Part shown: piece by piece, positions 8,421-16,815 of the stretch
Layout: every line of letters starts with the position of its first letter
How positions within the stretch are numbered: the stretch's first letter is position 1
Assembly (NCBI GenBank): GCA_949747515.1
Contig: CATKFO010000060.1
Location: 1-61,257 of the forward strand
DNA: 61,257 bases
Direction of reading: 5' to 3'
Origin: an uncultured Eubacteriales bacterium
GTDB lineage: Bacteria > Bacillota > Clostridia > Oscillospirales > CAG-272
Position numbers and translations under genes: made by a program
Notes under the pieces: generated by a model
What the model saw: the letters and a program-made list of their open reading frames with translations, nothing else
What the model was told of the DNA's origin: nothing
The model's database searches: none

Positions 8421-8974
8421 TCGTTATGATAAACGGGCCGTTTGGAATCGGAAAAACTTCGTCAGCATCAATTTTAAAAGAAAAAATAAAGAATTCAATA
8501 ATTTATGATCCTGAGGAAGTCGGATATATGCTTCGCAACATTATAACCGATGAAATAAAATTTGCCGACGAAAAAACCGGTGATTTTCAAGATATAAGAA
8601 TATGGAAGAAATTAACAACTGTCGTTGCCGAGCAACTTATAAAAACATATAAAAAGAATCTCATTATTCCAATGACGATTTGGAATGTGGATCGCTTAAT
8701 TTATATCCGCAAAAAGTTGGAAGAATTTGATGAGACAGTATTTCATTTTTGCTTGTTAGCATCAAACGAGACTATAGTAAAAAGACTTCTGAAACGAGGA
8801 GAGGAACTCGGATCATGGCCTTTTCAACAAATTGAAAAATGCTTAAATCATTTTGAAAAAAATTCAGAAGTGTTTGATAAAGTACTTCGCACGGATGATT
8901 TAAGCGTGGAAGAAGTATGTCAATGTATTATGTCAGAAATAAATTTGATAGACTGCTGCTACCATGACTGTTGA
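8417..8974 (+). CDS. TmrB-like P-loop protein (tunicamycin-resistance family)
   Basis: From the ATG at 8417, preceded by AAGGGGCGG, the protein has 185 residues. It starts with a Walker A loop MINGPFGIGKTS (Lys 13) and then follows the Bacillus subtilis TmrB pattern as I remember it: IYDPEEVGYMLR, a DFQD..W segment, LIIPMTIWN, FHFCLLASNETIVKRL, and SWPFQQIEKC. TmrB confers resistance to tunicamycin, apparently by binding the drug at the membrane in an ATP-dependent way. The AraC-GNAT gene overlaps its start by four bases. The gene is more AT-rich than the neighbouring arginine genes, consistent with transfer. The actual ligand is unknown. Confidence 0.82.
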   Translation: MIVMINGPFGIGKTSSASILKEKIKNSIIYDPEEVGYMLRNIITDEIKFADEKTGDFQDIRIWKKLTTVVAEQLIKTYKKNLIIPMTIWNVDRLIYIRKKLEEFDETVFHFCLLASNETIVKRLLKRGEELGSWPFQQIEKCLNHFEKNSEVFDKVLRTDDLSVEEVCQCIMSEINLIDCCYHDC

Positions 8975-9336
8975 CAAAGCATATGAGGGGCTTTGCTCCT
9001 CACTTCACATTCCTACGTGAAATTTATTTCTTGTCACTTTCTTTGCAGAAAGAAAGTAACCAAAGAACCGCTGCCCCCCTTCCTCCCCTTCGTGCAGTTT
9101 AAAGCGCGAGTAGCGATAAATAACTGCACCGGTGATCAGACTAACGGCATGCCGCCATTTTGTACAGACGAAATCGTTAGAACCTAACTTTGAAGTTTTC
9201 TTTCTATATAATGATAGCAATTCGACGGTTTATCGGGGATCAGCAATGCTTTTTTTCTCAACATTATCTCTGTAGTGTATCTAACGTGGCGGACGGGAGT
9301 CGTGCGACATCGCTGGGCAAAGCCGCGCATATATTC
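8975..9336. other. Intergenic region with a repeat-like element
   Basis: No supported gene is present. The segment 9000-9110 holds the hairpin at 9036-9057 and a C-rich tract (CCCCCCTTCCTCCCC) near 9073-9087. On the minus strand it can be read as a short 71-codon frame ending in a basic FFGYFLSAKKVTR segment, which has no ribosome binding site and looks like repeat sequence rather than a gene. Confidence 0.4.
9036..9057. repeat. Perfect 9-bp hairpin, possible dispersed repeat
   Basis: ACTTTCTTT (9036-9044) and AAAGAAAGT (9049-9057) pair perfectly around a GCAG loop. From memory, very similar CTTTCTTTGCAGAAAGAAAG sequences recur between genes in many gut Firmicutes genomes. Only one copy is in this window, so the repeat status cannot be shown here. 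Confidence 0.4.
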
Positions 9337-9381
9337 AAAAAAAGTTCCTTTAGCCGGAATATCCGTCGAAGGAACTTTTTT
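9337..9381. terminator. Bidirectional terminator after argF
   Basis: The stem AAAAAAGTTCCTT with AAGGAACTTTTTT (13 bp including the A/T tracts) surrounds an 18-nt loop. It lies 35 nt beyond the argF stop on the minus strand, and gives a T-tract on both strands. It should end the arginine operon. Confidence 0.8.
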
Positions 9382-9415
9382 AAAATTATGTGATACTGTT
9401 ACGCTATTGTCTCTC

Positions 9416-10399
9416 TTACAGAGTCGCCGCCATAACGGCCTTGATCGTATGCATGCGGTTTTCAGCCTCTTCAAATACTATCGAATATTCGCTTTCAAAC
9501 ACTTCGTCCGTAACTTCCATAGAATCCCTGTTAAATTTATCGCATATTTCCTTGCCGACGGTAGTTTTTATGTCGTGAAACGCAGGCAGACAATGCATAA
9601 ACACAGCCCCGCGGGCCGCCTTTTCAAATAGAGAAGACGTAACCTGATAGGGCGAAAGAACTCGAATGCGTTCCTCCCATGCGTCGGCGGGCTCTCCCAT
9701 AGAAAGCCAAACGTCTGTGTAAATAACTTCCGCGTCCTTCGCGGCGACTGCGGGATCGGTTTCAAATTTGATCGTCGCTCCGCTTTTCGCAGCGATATCT
9801 CGGCATTTGCATGTCAGCTCCTCAGACGGGAAGTATCCTTCCGGCGCGCAGGCGGTAAAATCAAGTCCCATCTTAGAGCATCCTATCATAAGAGAATTCG
9901 CCATGTTATAGCGCGCGTCGCCCATGAAAACAAAATTAACTTCCCTAAGCTTTCCGAAACGTTCCTTTATAGTCAAAAGATCCGCAAGAACCTGAGTAGG
10001 ATGAAATTCGTTCGTCAGACCGTTGTATACCGGAACTGAGGAATAGCGGGCAAGCTCCTCGACTATTTCCTGACCGTATCCCCTATACTCTATTCCGTCG
10101 TAAATACCTGAAAGCACCCTCGCGGTATCGGCTATGCTCTCCTTCTTTCCGACTTGAGAACCGGCGGGATCAAGATACGTCGTTCCCATTCCAAGGTCTC
10201 TCGCGGCAACTTCAAAGCTGCACCTCGTTCGGGTGCTTGTCTTTTCAAATATAAGAGCTATATTCTTGCCGTCAAGCATCTTATGAGGTATTCCGGCCTT
10301 TTTCTTAGCTTTAAGATCAGCCGCAAGATCAATAAGTCCGCCTATCTCTTCCGGCGTGAAGTCAAGCAACGTCAAAAAGTCTCTGCCCTTCAAGTTCAT
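9416..10399 (-). CDS. argF: Ornithine carbamoyltransferase
   Basis: The enzyme forms citrulline from ornithine and carbamoyl phosphate. I choose the ATG at 10397-10399 because AAGGAG lies seven bases upstream, giving 327 residues; a longer frame starts nine codons earlier. Carbamoyl-phosphate binding residues are in STRTR (55-59) and HPTQ (133-136), and the ornithine-binding DVWLSMGEP and HCLPAFHD motifs are present near the C-terminus. It starts 11 nt after argD and is the last gene of argCJBDF. A catabolic role is less likely because no arcA or arcC is nearby. Confidence 0.96.
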   Translation of the reverse strand: MNLKGRDFLTLLDFTPEEIGGLIDLAADLKAKKKAGIPHKMLDGKNIALIFEKTSTRTRCSFEVAARDLGMGTTYLDPAGSQVGKKESIADTARVLSGIYDGIEYRGYGQEIVEELARYSSVPVYNGLTNEFHPTQVLADLLTIKERFGKLREVNFVFMGDARYNMANSLMIGCSKMGLDFTACAPEGYFPSEELTCKCRDIAAKSGATIKFETDPAVAAKDAEVIYTDVWLSMGEPADAWEERIRVLSPYQVTSSLFEKAARGAVFMHCLPAFHDIKTTVGKEICDKFNRDSMEVTDEVFESEYSIVFEEAENRMHTIKAVMAATL

Positions 10400-10410
10400 A
10401 TATTTTCTCC

Positions 10411-11577
10411 TTATTTTTTTCCACAAACTTCTTTTAACGTTTCTACGGCTTTTTCAAGCAGTTCCATAGGAATATTCAGCGCGGGCAGAAGGCGAACTTT
10501 CTCTTTCGCTTTGATAACGAGAACGCCCCGTTCCATACAATCCGATATTACCTCGCCGGCAGGGCGTTCCGTTTCCACGCCAAGCATAAGTCCCATTCCG
10601 CTGACGCTCTTCACGCCTTCGGCGCCGGCAAGCGAATTCTTTATAAATTCAGATTTCCGGCGCACGTCCGCTAGCAGCTCGTCGTCGATGCGATCAAGGA
10701 TGCTGATAGCCCCCGCGCAGCAAACAGGATTTCCGCCGAAGGTCGAGCCGTGAGATCCGGGCGTGAAGATATCCTTAACTTTATCTCCGAGCATAGTGGC
10801 GCCGAGTGGCAGGCCGCCGCCAAGTCCTTTTGCCGTGGTTACCACGTCGGGTGTTATTCCATAATTCATGTATCCGTAAAGCGCTCCGCTTCTTCCGTTG
10901 CCTATCTGCACCTCGTCGCAGATAAGAAGAAGATCGTATTTCTCCGCAGCTCTGCAGGCTTCCGCGGCAAATTCCGCGCTTAAGGGCATGACTCCGCCCT
11001 CTCCCTGAACTACTTCCACCATTATAGCGGCGCACTTATTTTCTGTGACCGCTTTCTCGAGCTCGCCAGGACAATCAGGAGAAACATATACAAAGCCTTC
11101 CGTCAGCGGCGTAAAATCCTTATGAAATACGTCCTGGCCGGTAGCTGCGAGGGTAGTGATGGTCCTGCCGTGGAAGCTGTTCTTTAAGGTTATTATATTG
11201 AAGTAATCAGCTCCTTTTTTTTCCGACGCGTATTTTCTCGCGGCCTTTATAGCGCATTCGTTCGCCTCAGCTCCGGAATTAGAGAAAAACACCTTTTTCA
11301 TTCCGGTTCTTTCGCACAGCTTCGCCGCGAGAGTCGAGCACGGCTCCGTGTAGTAAAGGTTCGACATATGCTGAACCTTGCCGAGCTGATCGGTCACTGC
11401 GGCGAGCCAGACGTCGTCGGCGACGCCGAACGTATTCACCGCTATTCCAGTAGATAAATCAATATATTCTTTTCCGTCCTCGTCCCATACGAGAGATCCC
11501 TTCCCGCTTACAATACTCAGCGGGAATCTCGCATAAGTATTAGCGACGTAATTCTTATCGTTTGATATAACGCTCAT
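10411..11577 (-). CDS. argD: Acetylornithine aminotransferase
   Basis: This 388-residue class III PLP-dependent aminotransferase converts N-acetylglutamate semialdehyde to N-acetylornithine, and many members also serve lysine synthesis. The cofactor lysine is Lys 250 in VTTAKGLGGG, the PLP-contacting LLICDEVQIGNGRSG motif lies at 217-231, and the SGAEANECAIKAAR segment begins at residue 101. It sits between argB and argF in the operon. An AAAGG lies about 15 nt upstream of the ATG, rather far away, so translation may be modest or coupled. Confidence 0.95.
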   Translation of the reverse strand: MSVISNDKNYVANTYARFPLSIVSGKGSLVWDEDGKEYIDLSTGIAVNTFGVADDVWLAAVTDQLGKVQHMSNLYYTEPCSTLAAKLCERTGMKKVFFSNSGAEANECAIKAARKYASEKKGADYFNIITLKNSFHGRTITTLAATGQDVFHKDFTPLTEGFVYVSPDCPGELEKAVTENKCAAIMVEVVQGEGGVMPLSAEFAAEACRAAEKYDLLLICDEVQIGNGRSGALYGYMNYGITPDVVTTAKGLGGGLPLGATMLGDKVKDIFTPGSHGSTFGGNPVCCAGAISILDRIDDELLADVRRKSEFIKNSLAGAEGVKSVSGMGLMLGVETERPAGEVISDCMERGVLVIKAKEKVRLLPALNIPMELLEKAVETLKEVCGKK

Positions 11578-11664
11578 TTTTACAACCGTGCCTTTCTTAG
11601 CGTATACGACTTATGGAATAAACGCGCAAAGGTATTCCGCGCTTTTTTCTCGCCCGCCGCTCCG

Positions 11665-12522
11665 TTATTCGTCGATAAACATAGTTCCGACGCCTTCGTT
11701 TGTGAGCATCTCCATAAGTACGGAGTGAGGAGTTCTTCCGTCTATTATAAATACGCGGTTAACTCCCCATTTAATCGCGTTAATGCAGCATTCTACTTTC
11801 GGAATCATTCCTCCAGAAATAATTCCGCTTTCCATAAGCGAGGGAGCCTCGCTGACCTTCACTACGGGAATCAGAGTAGTAGGGTCGTCTTTGTCTCTAA
11901 GTATGCCGCTGATGTCGGTAAGTGAAATAAGGCTTTCAGCTTTAAGCTCTCCGGCGATGCGGGCCGCCGCGGTATCCGCGTTTATGTTATACACGTTCCC
12001 GTCGCCGTCGTATCCGACGGTAGATATTACGGGGATATATCCCTTATCGATTACGTCGCGCACAATACCCACGTTCACGTTCGTAATTTCACCGACGTAT
12101 CCAAGCTTTTCATTTTTCACCGTAGCCTCGATAAGGCGTCCGTCCATACCTGAAAGACCTACGGCATGCCCTCCCCTGTTTTCGATAAGTCCGACGATGC
12201 TCTTGTTGACCTTGCCGGCGAGCACCATCTGAACTATCTCGGCAGTTTCCTTATCGGTAACCCGAAGACCGTCTACAAATTCGCTCTTTTTGCCTACGCG
12301 TTCGAGCATATCCGTAATTTCCGGACCGCCGCCGTGAACCAAAACAACCTTAACTCCGATAAGAGAAAGCAGAGCCACGTCTCTTATAACGGAATCCTTA
12401 AGCTTATCGTTGATCATGGCGTTACCGCCGTATTTAATCACTACGATCTTGCCGGAATACTCTTGTATGTACGGCAAAGCGTGGATAAGCACCTTCGCCC
12501 GCTGCGCGTTAGTAATCTCCAA
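11665..12522 (-). CDS. argB: Acetylglutamate kinase
   Basis: The 285-residue enzyme phosphorylates N-acetylglutamate. Typical motifs are VIKYGGNAM near residue 28, VLVHGGGPEITDML near 60-73, the NADTAAARIAGEL segment, and GGMIPKVECCINAI near the C-terminus. The longer N-terminus, the MEITNAQRAKVLIHALPYI helix, resembles the arginine-sensitive hexameric form, so feedback inhibition by arginine is plausible. The predicted start is TTG at 12520-12522, with AAAGG 11 nt upstream. Confidence 0.96.
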   Translation of the reverse strand: MEITNAQRAKVLIHALPYIQEYSGKIVVIKYGGNAMINDKLKDSVIRDVALLSLIGVKVVLVHGGGPEITDMLERVGKKSEFVDGLRVTDKETAEIVQMVLAGKVNKSIVGLIENRGGHAVGLSGMDGRLIEATVKNEKLGYVGEITNVNVGIVRDVIDKGYIPVISTVGYDGDGNVYNINADTAAARIAGELKAESLISLTDISGILRDKDDPTTLIPVVKVSEAPSLMESGIISGGMIPKVECCINAIKWGVNRVFIIDGRTPHSVLMEMLTNEGVGTMFIDE

Positions 12523-12587
12523 TTTAACACAAGCCTTTCTTTTTTTATTCCGCTTAAATCTTTATTTATCCCTACTAAATCGATGAT

Positions 12588-13799
12588 TTAGGTGCGGTAA
12601 TCTCCGTTTATCTTTACATAATCATAGGTTAGGTCGCATCCCCACGCGGTGGACGAATATTCTCCGTCGTTAAGAGATACGAGAATCTCTATCTCCTCCT
12701 CGGACAGAATCTTTTTCGCCTTATCCTCTGAGAAGCCGACTCCGGCGCCGCCCTCGCATACGAGTATATCGCCGGCTGCGGAACGAAAACTAACGTCTAT
12801 TTTTTCCGGATCGACCTTCGCGCCGCTGTATCCGATAGCGCACAGCACGCGTCCCCAGTTTGCGTCCGATCCAAACATCGCCGATTTAGTGAGAGAGGAA
12901 CATACGACGCTTTTCGCAACGGTTTTAGCGCAGTCAAGGCTGGAAGCGCCGTCAACTTTACATTCGAGAAGCTTAGTAGCTCCTTCTCCGTCCGCCGCGA
13001 TCCTACGGCAAAGCTCTACCGTCACCGTGTTCAGAGCCTTCATAAACTCGGAAAAATCCTCCCCCTCTGAGACGATCTCTTCATTACCCGCCGCTCCGTT
13101 CGCAAGAACGACGACCATATCGTTGGTGGACGTATCGCCGTCTATGCTTATCATGTTAAAGGTCTCCGCAACATCGGACGAAAGAGCCCGCCGAAGCGCC
13201 TCTGAGCTTATAGCGCAGTCGGTAGTTATAAACACGAGCATGGTAGCCATATTCGGATGAATCATTCCCGATCCCTTCGCTATACCTCCTATGGAGCATT
13301 CCACGCCTCCGACGGTAAACTTGACCGCGACTTCCTTTTTGCGGGTGTCGGTCGTCATAATTCCCTCGGCCGCTTCCGACGAAGATTTTCCGAGAGATTT
13401 AACTAGGCTCGGCAATCCTTCTCTTATAGGAGCGATGTCGAGAGGCTGTCCTATGACTCCGGTGGAGGCCACGACAACATCCTTCTCGTCGATTCCAAGA
13501 GCTTTCGCGGTAAGAACGCTCATTTCGCGAGCAGTCGCTTCACCGCCGGCGACGCAAGTATTGGCTATACCGCTGTTGCATATAATAGCCTGCGCACGGC
13601 CGTCCTCCAGATTCTCTTTCGTAATCTTAAGGGGAGCTCCTTTTACAAGGTTCGTCGTATATACCGCCGCGGCGTTCGCTGGGAATTCGCTGTATATAAG
13701 CGAAAGATCGCGTTTCAATTTATTTTTGCGTATGCCGCAGTGAACGCCTCCCGCGGTAAAGCCTTTCGCGGCGCACACGCCGCCTTCCGTCATCTTCAT
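12588..13799 (-). CDS. argJ: Bifunctional ornithine acetyltransferase / N-acetylglutamate synthase
   Basis: The 403-residue ArgJ moves the acetyl group from N-acetylornithine to glutamate and may also use acetyl-CoA. The self-cleavage site is GSGMIHPNMATMLVF; cleavage between Ala and Thr exposes the nucleophilic threonine of the beta chain. The early AAKGFTAGGVHCGIR and CNSGIANTC motifs and the C-terminal WGCDLTYDYVKINGDYRT also fit. Because argA and argE are absent from the operon, the cyclic acetyl pathway through ArgJ is the likely route. Confidence 0.96.
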   Translation of the reverse strand: MKMTEGGVCAAKGFTAGGVHCGIRKNKLKRDLSLIYSEFPANAAAVYTTNLVKGAPLKITKENLEDGRAQAIICNSGIANTCVAGGEATAREMSVLTAKALGIDEKDVVVASTGVIGQPLDIAPIREGLPSLVKSLGKSSSEAAEGIMTTDTRKKEVAVKFTVGGVECSIGGIAKGSGMIHPNMATMLVFITTDCAISSEALRRALSSDVAETFNMISIDGDTSTNDMVVVLANGAAGNEEIVSEGEDFSEFMKALNTVTVELCRRIAADGEGATKLLECKVDGASSLDCAKTVAKSVVCSSLTKSAMFGSDANWGRVLCAIGYSGAKVDPEKIDVSFRSAAGDILVCEGGAGVGFSEDKAKKILSEEEIEILVSLNDGEYSSTAWGCDLTYDYVKINGDYRT

Positions 13800-14018
13800 A
13801 TTAACGATATACCTATCTTTCTTTAATTTTGTGCGTATCGCAAAACGGTAAAAATACGTATTTACATCTTTATATACGCAATATACTCAGTTTTTAGCCG
13901 TTTCCTAAATCAGTTTGGAGCCGTTCGGCGATTGAATATCAGACGATAAAATACATCGCGCCATTTCGTAAGAAGGAGACTATTTCTCCGAATTGAAATT
14001 ATTCTCGCCGGTTAATTT

Positions 14019-14951
14019 TTACAGTTCAAGTCCTGTCGTAGGATCCGCTCCCATTACAAGATTCAGACACTCTATGGCGGCCCCGGACGCTCCCTTGCCG
14101 AGATTGTCGTAAACCGCGGTCAATAGTATTCTGTCCTCGTTGCCAAGCACGGAAATCTTCATTCCGTCCTTACCAGACAGAGCGGCGGCCGATAAAAAGC
14201 CTTCCTTATCGATATTTTCACAGAACGATACCACCGGTCCCCCGTATTTCTTCTCATACGCGGCTTTAATGTCAGACGCGCCTTTTCCATTGCAAAGCTG
14301 CGATCTGAAAAGAGGTACGGTAACTTCCATACCGCTGTAGAAGTCTGAAACAACGGGACAAAAAACAGGAAATTCCGATATTCCGGATATTGCTTTCATC
14401 TCTTTAAGATGCTTATGGTTTTGAGAAAGCCCATATTGTCTCGGAGCGTCGAGAAGAGAATCGCGTTCGCAGCCTTCATATTCCGCGATCATCTTTTTGC
14501 CACCTCCGCTGTATCCGGTAAGAGAATAACAGAAAAGAAGCTCGTCTGCGGATATTAGGCCATCCTCGATAAGCGGATACGTCAACGCGATGAAGCCGCT
14601 GGCATGGCATCCGGGAACCGCTATACGTTTTGACGAAGCGATTTTTTTGCGATGCTTATCCGACAGTTCTGGAAACCCGTACGTCCATTCGGAAGAAGTA
14701 CGATGGGCGGTGGACGTGTCGATCACGACGACGTTTTTGTTTTCAATCATTTCTACAGCCGCCGTCGCAGCCGCGTCAGGAAGACACAAAAACGCAATGT
14801 CCGCCTCATTCAAAGCGAGGCGGCGGAACTTATCGTCCTTGCGCCGCTCTTCCGGCAACGTAATCAGCTCGATGTCGTCTCGCGCAGATAGACGTTCAAA
14901 TATTCTCAGTCCGGTAGTACCGGCGCTGCCGTCAATAAATATTTTTTTCAT
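14019..14951 (-). CDS. argC: N-acetyl-gamma-glutamyl-phosphate reductase (type 2)
   Basis: The NADPH-dependent reductase makes N-acetylglutamate semialdehyde. At 310 residues it is the short, type 2 form (the common type is about 340-350). The nucleotide-binding FIDGSAGTTGLRI is at the N-terminus, Cys 115 in VPGCHASGFIAL is the catalytic residue, and SGGGKKM and HKHLKEM follow as in this subfamily. A GGGGTG precedes the ATG at 14951. It is the first gene of the operon. The 219-nt gap to argJ shows no terminator. Confidence 0.94.
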   Translation of the reverse strand: MKKIFIDGSAGTTGLRIFERLSARDDIELITLPEERRKDDKFRRLALNEADIAFLCLPDAAATAAVEMIENKNVVVIDTSTAHRTSSEWTYGFPELSDKHRKKIASSKRIAVPGCHASGFIALTYPLIEDGLISADELLFCYSLTGYSGGGKKMIAEYEGCERDSLLDAPRQYGLSQNHKHLKEMKAISGISEFPVFCPVVSDFYSGMEVTVPLFRSQLCNGKGASDIKAAYEKKYGGPVVSFCENIDKEGFLSAAALSGKDGMKISVLGNEDRILLTAVYDNLGKGASGAAIECLNLVMGADPTTGLEL

Positions 14952-14985
14952 TCGCTCACCCCGCTAATTTATAATCAATGTTATA

Positions 14986-15014
14986 ATTATACTACATCCG
15001 GAATAAATATGCAA
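14986..15014 (-). promoter_or_regulatory. Sigma-A promoter of the arginine operon
   Basis: On the minus strand TTGCAT (complement of 15009-15014) and TATAAT (complement of 14986-14991) are separated by exactly 17 nt, and the leader to argC is about 30 nt. Confidence 0.75.
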
Positions 15015-15024
15015 CAGTATTCCG
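14999..15024. promoter_or_regulatory. Inverted repeat over the arg promoter, possible ArgR operator
   Basis: CGGAATA (14999-15005) and TATTCCG (15018-15024) form a perfect 7-bp inverted repeat with a 12-nt spacer that covers the -35 hexamer of the argC promoter. ArgR boxes are AT-rich palindromes with similar half-sites (TGAAT..ATTCA), but the match here is loose, so the assignment rests mainly on position. Confidence 0.4.
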
Positions 15025-15377
15025 TAATTTTGCAAATATTTGTGCACGGCCATATCTATTTGATTTAAAAGAAAGGCGCGCGTTGTAAAGATTGACGGCG
15101 CGCGCGTCCCTTTATGCATAATTATACACTGTTTTTGCATATTATGAATATCTCTTCCTCGCGCGCTACATGAAATACGGCCCTCGGAAATATCAGCGTA
15201 TAGAACATTATATCACTCAAAGCGTTTTAGGTCAACTAAATTTAAGATAGTAAGTCAGCTTTAACGAGCTATATGCGCGTTTTAATTACTCGCAGAAGCC
15301 GAGAGAAATATCACGACGATACGAAATCGCTCATATACTATATGGAGTCCTTGCCGACTCGGAAAGGATAGGTGTAA
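15025..15377. other. Intergenic region between the arg operon and the vWA gene
   Basis: A GC-rich hairpin is present at 15072-15113 (AAAGGCGCGCG pairing with CGCGCG and CCTTT), standing out from AT-rich surroundings. No gene is supported. The vWA leader lies at the right end, and no clear promoter for that gene was found. Confidence 0.4.
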
Positions 15378-16751
15378 ATGGGCGTAACAAATTCAAACAA
15401 AGAGATAAGCGTCAGGCGAATCGACTGCGGAGGTTCCTTACAATTAAAATTATCGCTAACGGCCACGCCTGATATAACTACAAATCCGGCCGATATCGTT
15501 TTGATACTCGACCGTTCGAGCAGTATGGCTGGAAGTCCCCTCGCCAACCTTAAAAGCGGAGCGAAAAAATTTATTGATATTATAGACGAAGCAACCGACG
15601 GCGCTCAGGACGGCAATATAGGTTCGGGAAGCAGAATTGCAATCGTAAGTTTCGCCGGTTCCGCCGTTCAGGACACGCAGCTGATAACATCAGTAAACGA
15701 TTTAAAAAACGCCGTAGATTCTCTATCGGTAGGCAAGTCGACTAATCATACGGACGCATTTGCAAAAGCTTCAGAGCTTTTTGATCCCGCTTCAGACAAT
15801 GAAAAAGTTATGGTCATGTTCACCGACGGAATGACCACGTCGGGCGGAAACCCTAAAGTCATAACGGACGCCGCTAAAGCGGACGGTATAATAATTTACT
15901 CCATCGGGCTCTCCGGAAACGGCGGAATCGACGAAGACGCGCTTAGAGACTGGGCGTCCGATCCGGATTCATCATACGTGGCCATAACGCCGGACGACGA
16001 AGAGCTCGAGGATCTTTTCGAAGACCTTGCTAAAAATATTTCAAAACCCGGAGCTACAAATATAGTCATTAACGATACCGTAGATCCGTGTTTCCGTATC
16101 GTCTCACTATCTTCGCCGACTAAAGGAACAGCGAGCATGATCGGCGGCAATACGGTTCAATGGAAAATAGATAAGCTTGGAATAAAACACAGCGAGGAAG
16201 CGACTCTTGAATTTACAATTCAGCATATCGGTCCCTGCTCAGGCAGTATAGAAGTAAACGAAAGCATAAGCTATTCCGACTCCGAGAAAAACGTAGTTGA
16301 TTTCCCGTCTCCCTCCGTTGAAGTCGATTGCGGAATCGTCGTCATGCCTGAAAATTGCCCCGAACCAGTAGAAATTAACATCTCCGGATGTACGGATTCG
16401 ATTGAATTCAACGCCGGAGAGCTTGGAATAGAATCGCTTGGAAGGATAGTACAGCTCGACGTCACTCTGCGCAACGTATGCCCCGGAAAAAGAGTAGCTC
16501 TAGCCGTGATATTAAACGAAGTAGACGCCTGTGGAAAAGAGCATAAACGAGGTATGAAAACTATAACTGTTCCAGCCCATACAAGAGCGTCTTGCAGCGA
16601 CGTGACGATTCGCTGTATAAAATTCGTATTGCCAGAGGATATAGACGTTTCAGGATCAACTGATTCATTATGCGGCTGCCGTAAATTTAAGGCAAGATTT
16701 ATCGCCAATTATATCGATAACGATTTCGAGTGCTGTTCGGTGACAATATAA
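15378..16751 (+). CDS. von Willebrand factor type A protein with a cysteine-rich C-terminal domain
   Basis: This 457-residue protein has no signal peptide. A vWA domain spans about residues 38-215, with the metal-ion-dependent adhesion site residues in VLILDRSSSMAGS, the threonine in KSTNHTDAF, and the aspartate in VMFTDGMTTSGG. A second part (about 225-325) resembles a DUF11-like or Ig-like beta domain. The last 130 residues carry many cysteines (PENCPEPVEINISGC, DACGKEH, LCGCRKF, DFECCSVTI). Cytosolic cysteine-rich proteins of this style in spore formers are sometimes coat-associated, but that is a guess. An AAAGGATAGGTG precedes the ATG. Confidence 0.85.
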   Translation: MGVTNSNKEISVRRIDCGGSLQLKLSLTATPDITTNPADIVLILDRSSSMAGSPLANLKSGAKKFIDIIDEATDGAQDGNIGSGSRIAIVSFAGSAVQDTQLITSVNDLKNAVDSLSVGKSTNHTDAFAKASELFDPASDNEKVMVMFTDGMTTSGGNPKVITDAAKADGIIIYSIGLSGNGGIDEDALRDWASDPDSSYVAITPDDEELEDLFEDLAKNISKPGATNIVINDTVDPCFRIVSLSSPTKGTASMIGGNTVQWKIDKLGIKHSEEATLEFTIQHIGPCSGSIEVNESISYSDSEKNVVDFPSPSVEVDCGIVVMPENCPEPVEINISGCTDSIEFNAGELGIESLGRIVQLDVTLRNVCPGKRVALAVILNEVDACGKEHKRGMKTITVPAHTRASCSDVTIRCIKFVLPEDIDVSGSTDSLCGCRKFKARFIANYIDNDFECCSVTI

Positions 16752-16761
16752 AATATAACGA

Positions 16762-16796
16762 CAAAAGCAGGAAGCTGAAATCGCCTCCTGCTTTTG
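16762..16796. terminator. Bidirectional terminator between convergent genes
   Basis: An 11-bp stem, CAAAAGCAGGA (16762-16772) and TCCTGCTTTTG (16786-16796), lies between the convergent vWA gene and SLH gene, and has short T-tracts in both directions. Confidence 0.8.
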
Positions 16797-16815
16797 TATG
16801 TGTACTTAACTTGTT

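Noticed and set aside
9005..9220. Short minus-strand gene ending in FFGYFLSAKKVTR
   Set aside because: It lies on the hairpin repeat and looks like translated repeat sequence.
12649..13743. Long open frames on the plus strand opposite argJ
   Set aside because: They are shadow frames of a GC-rich conserved gene; argJ itself is certain.
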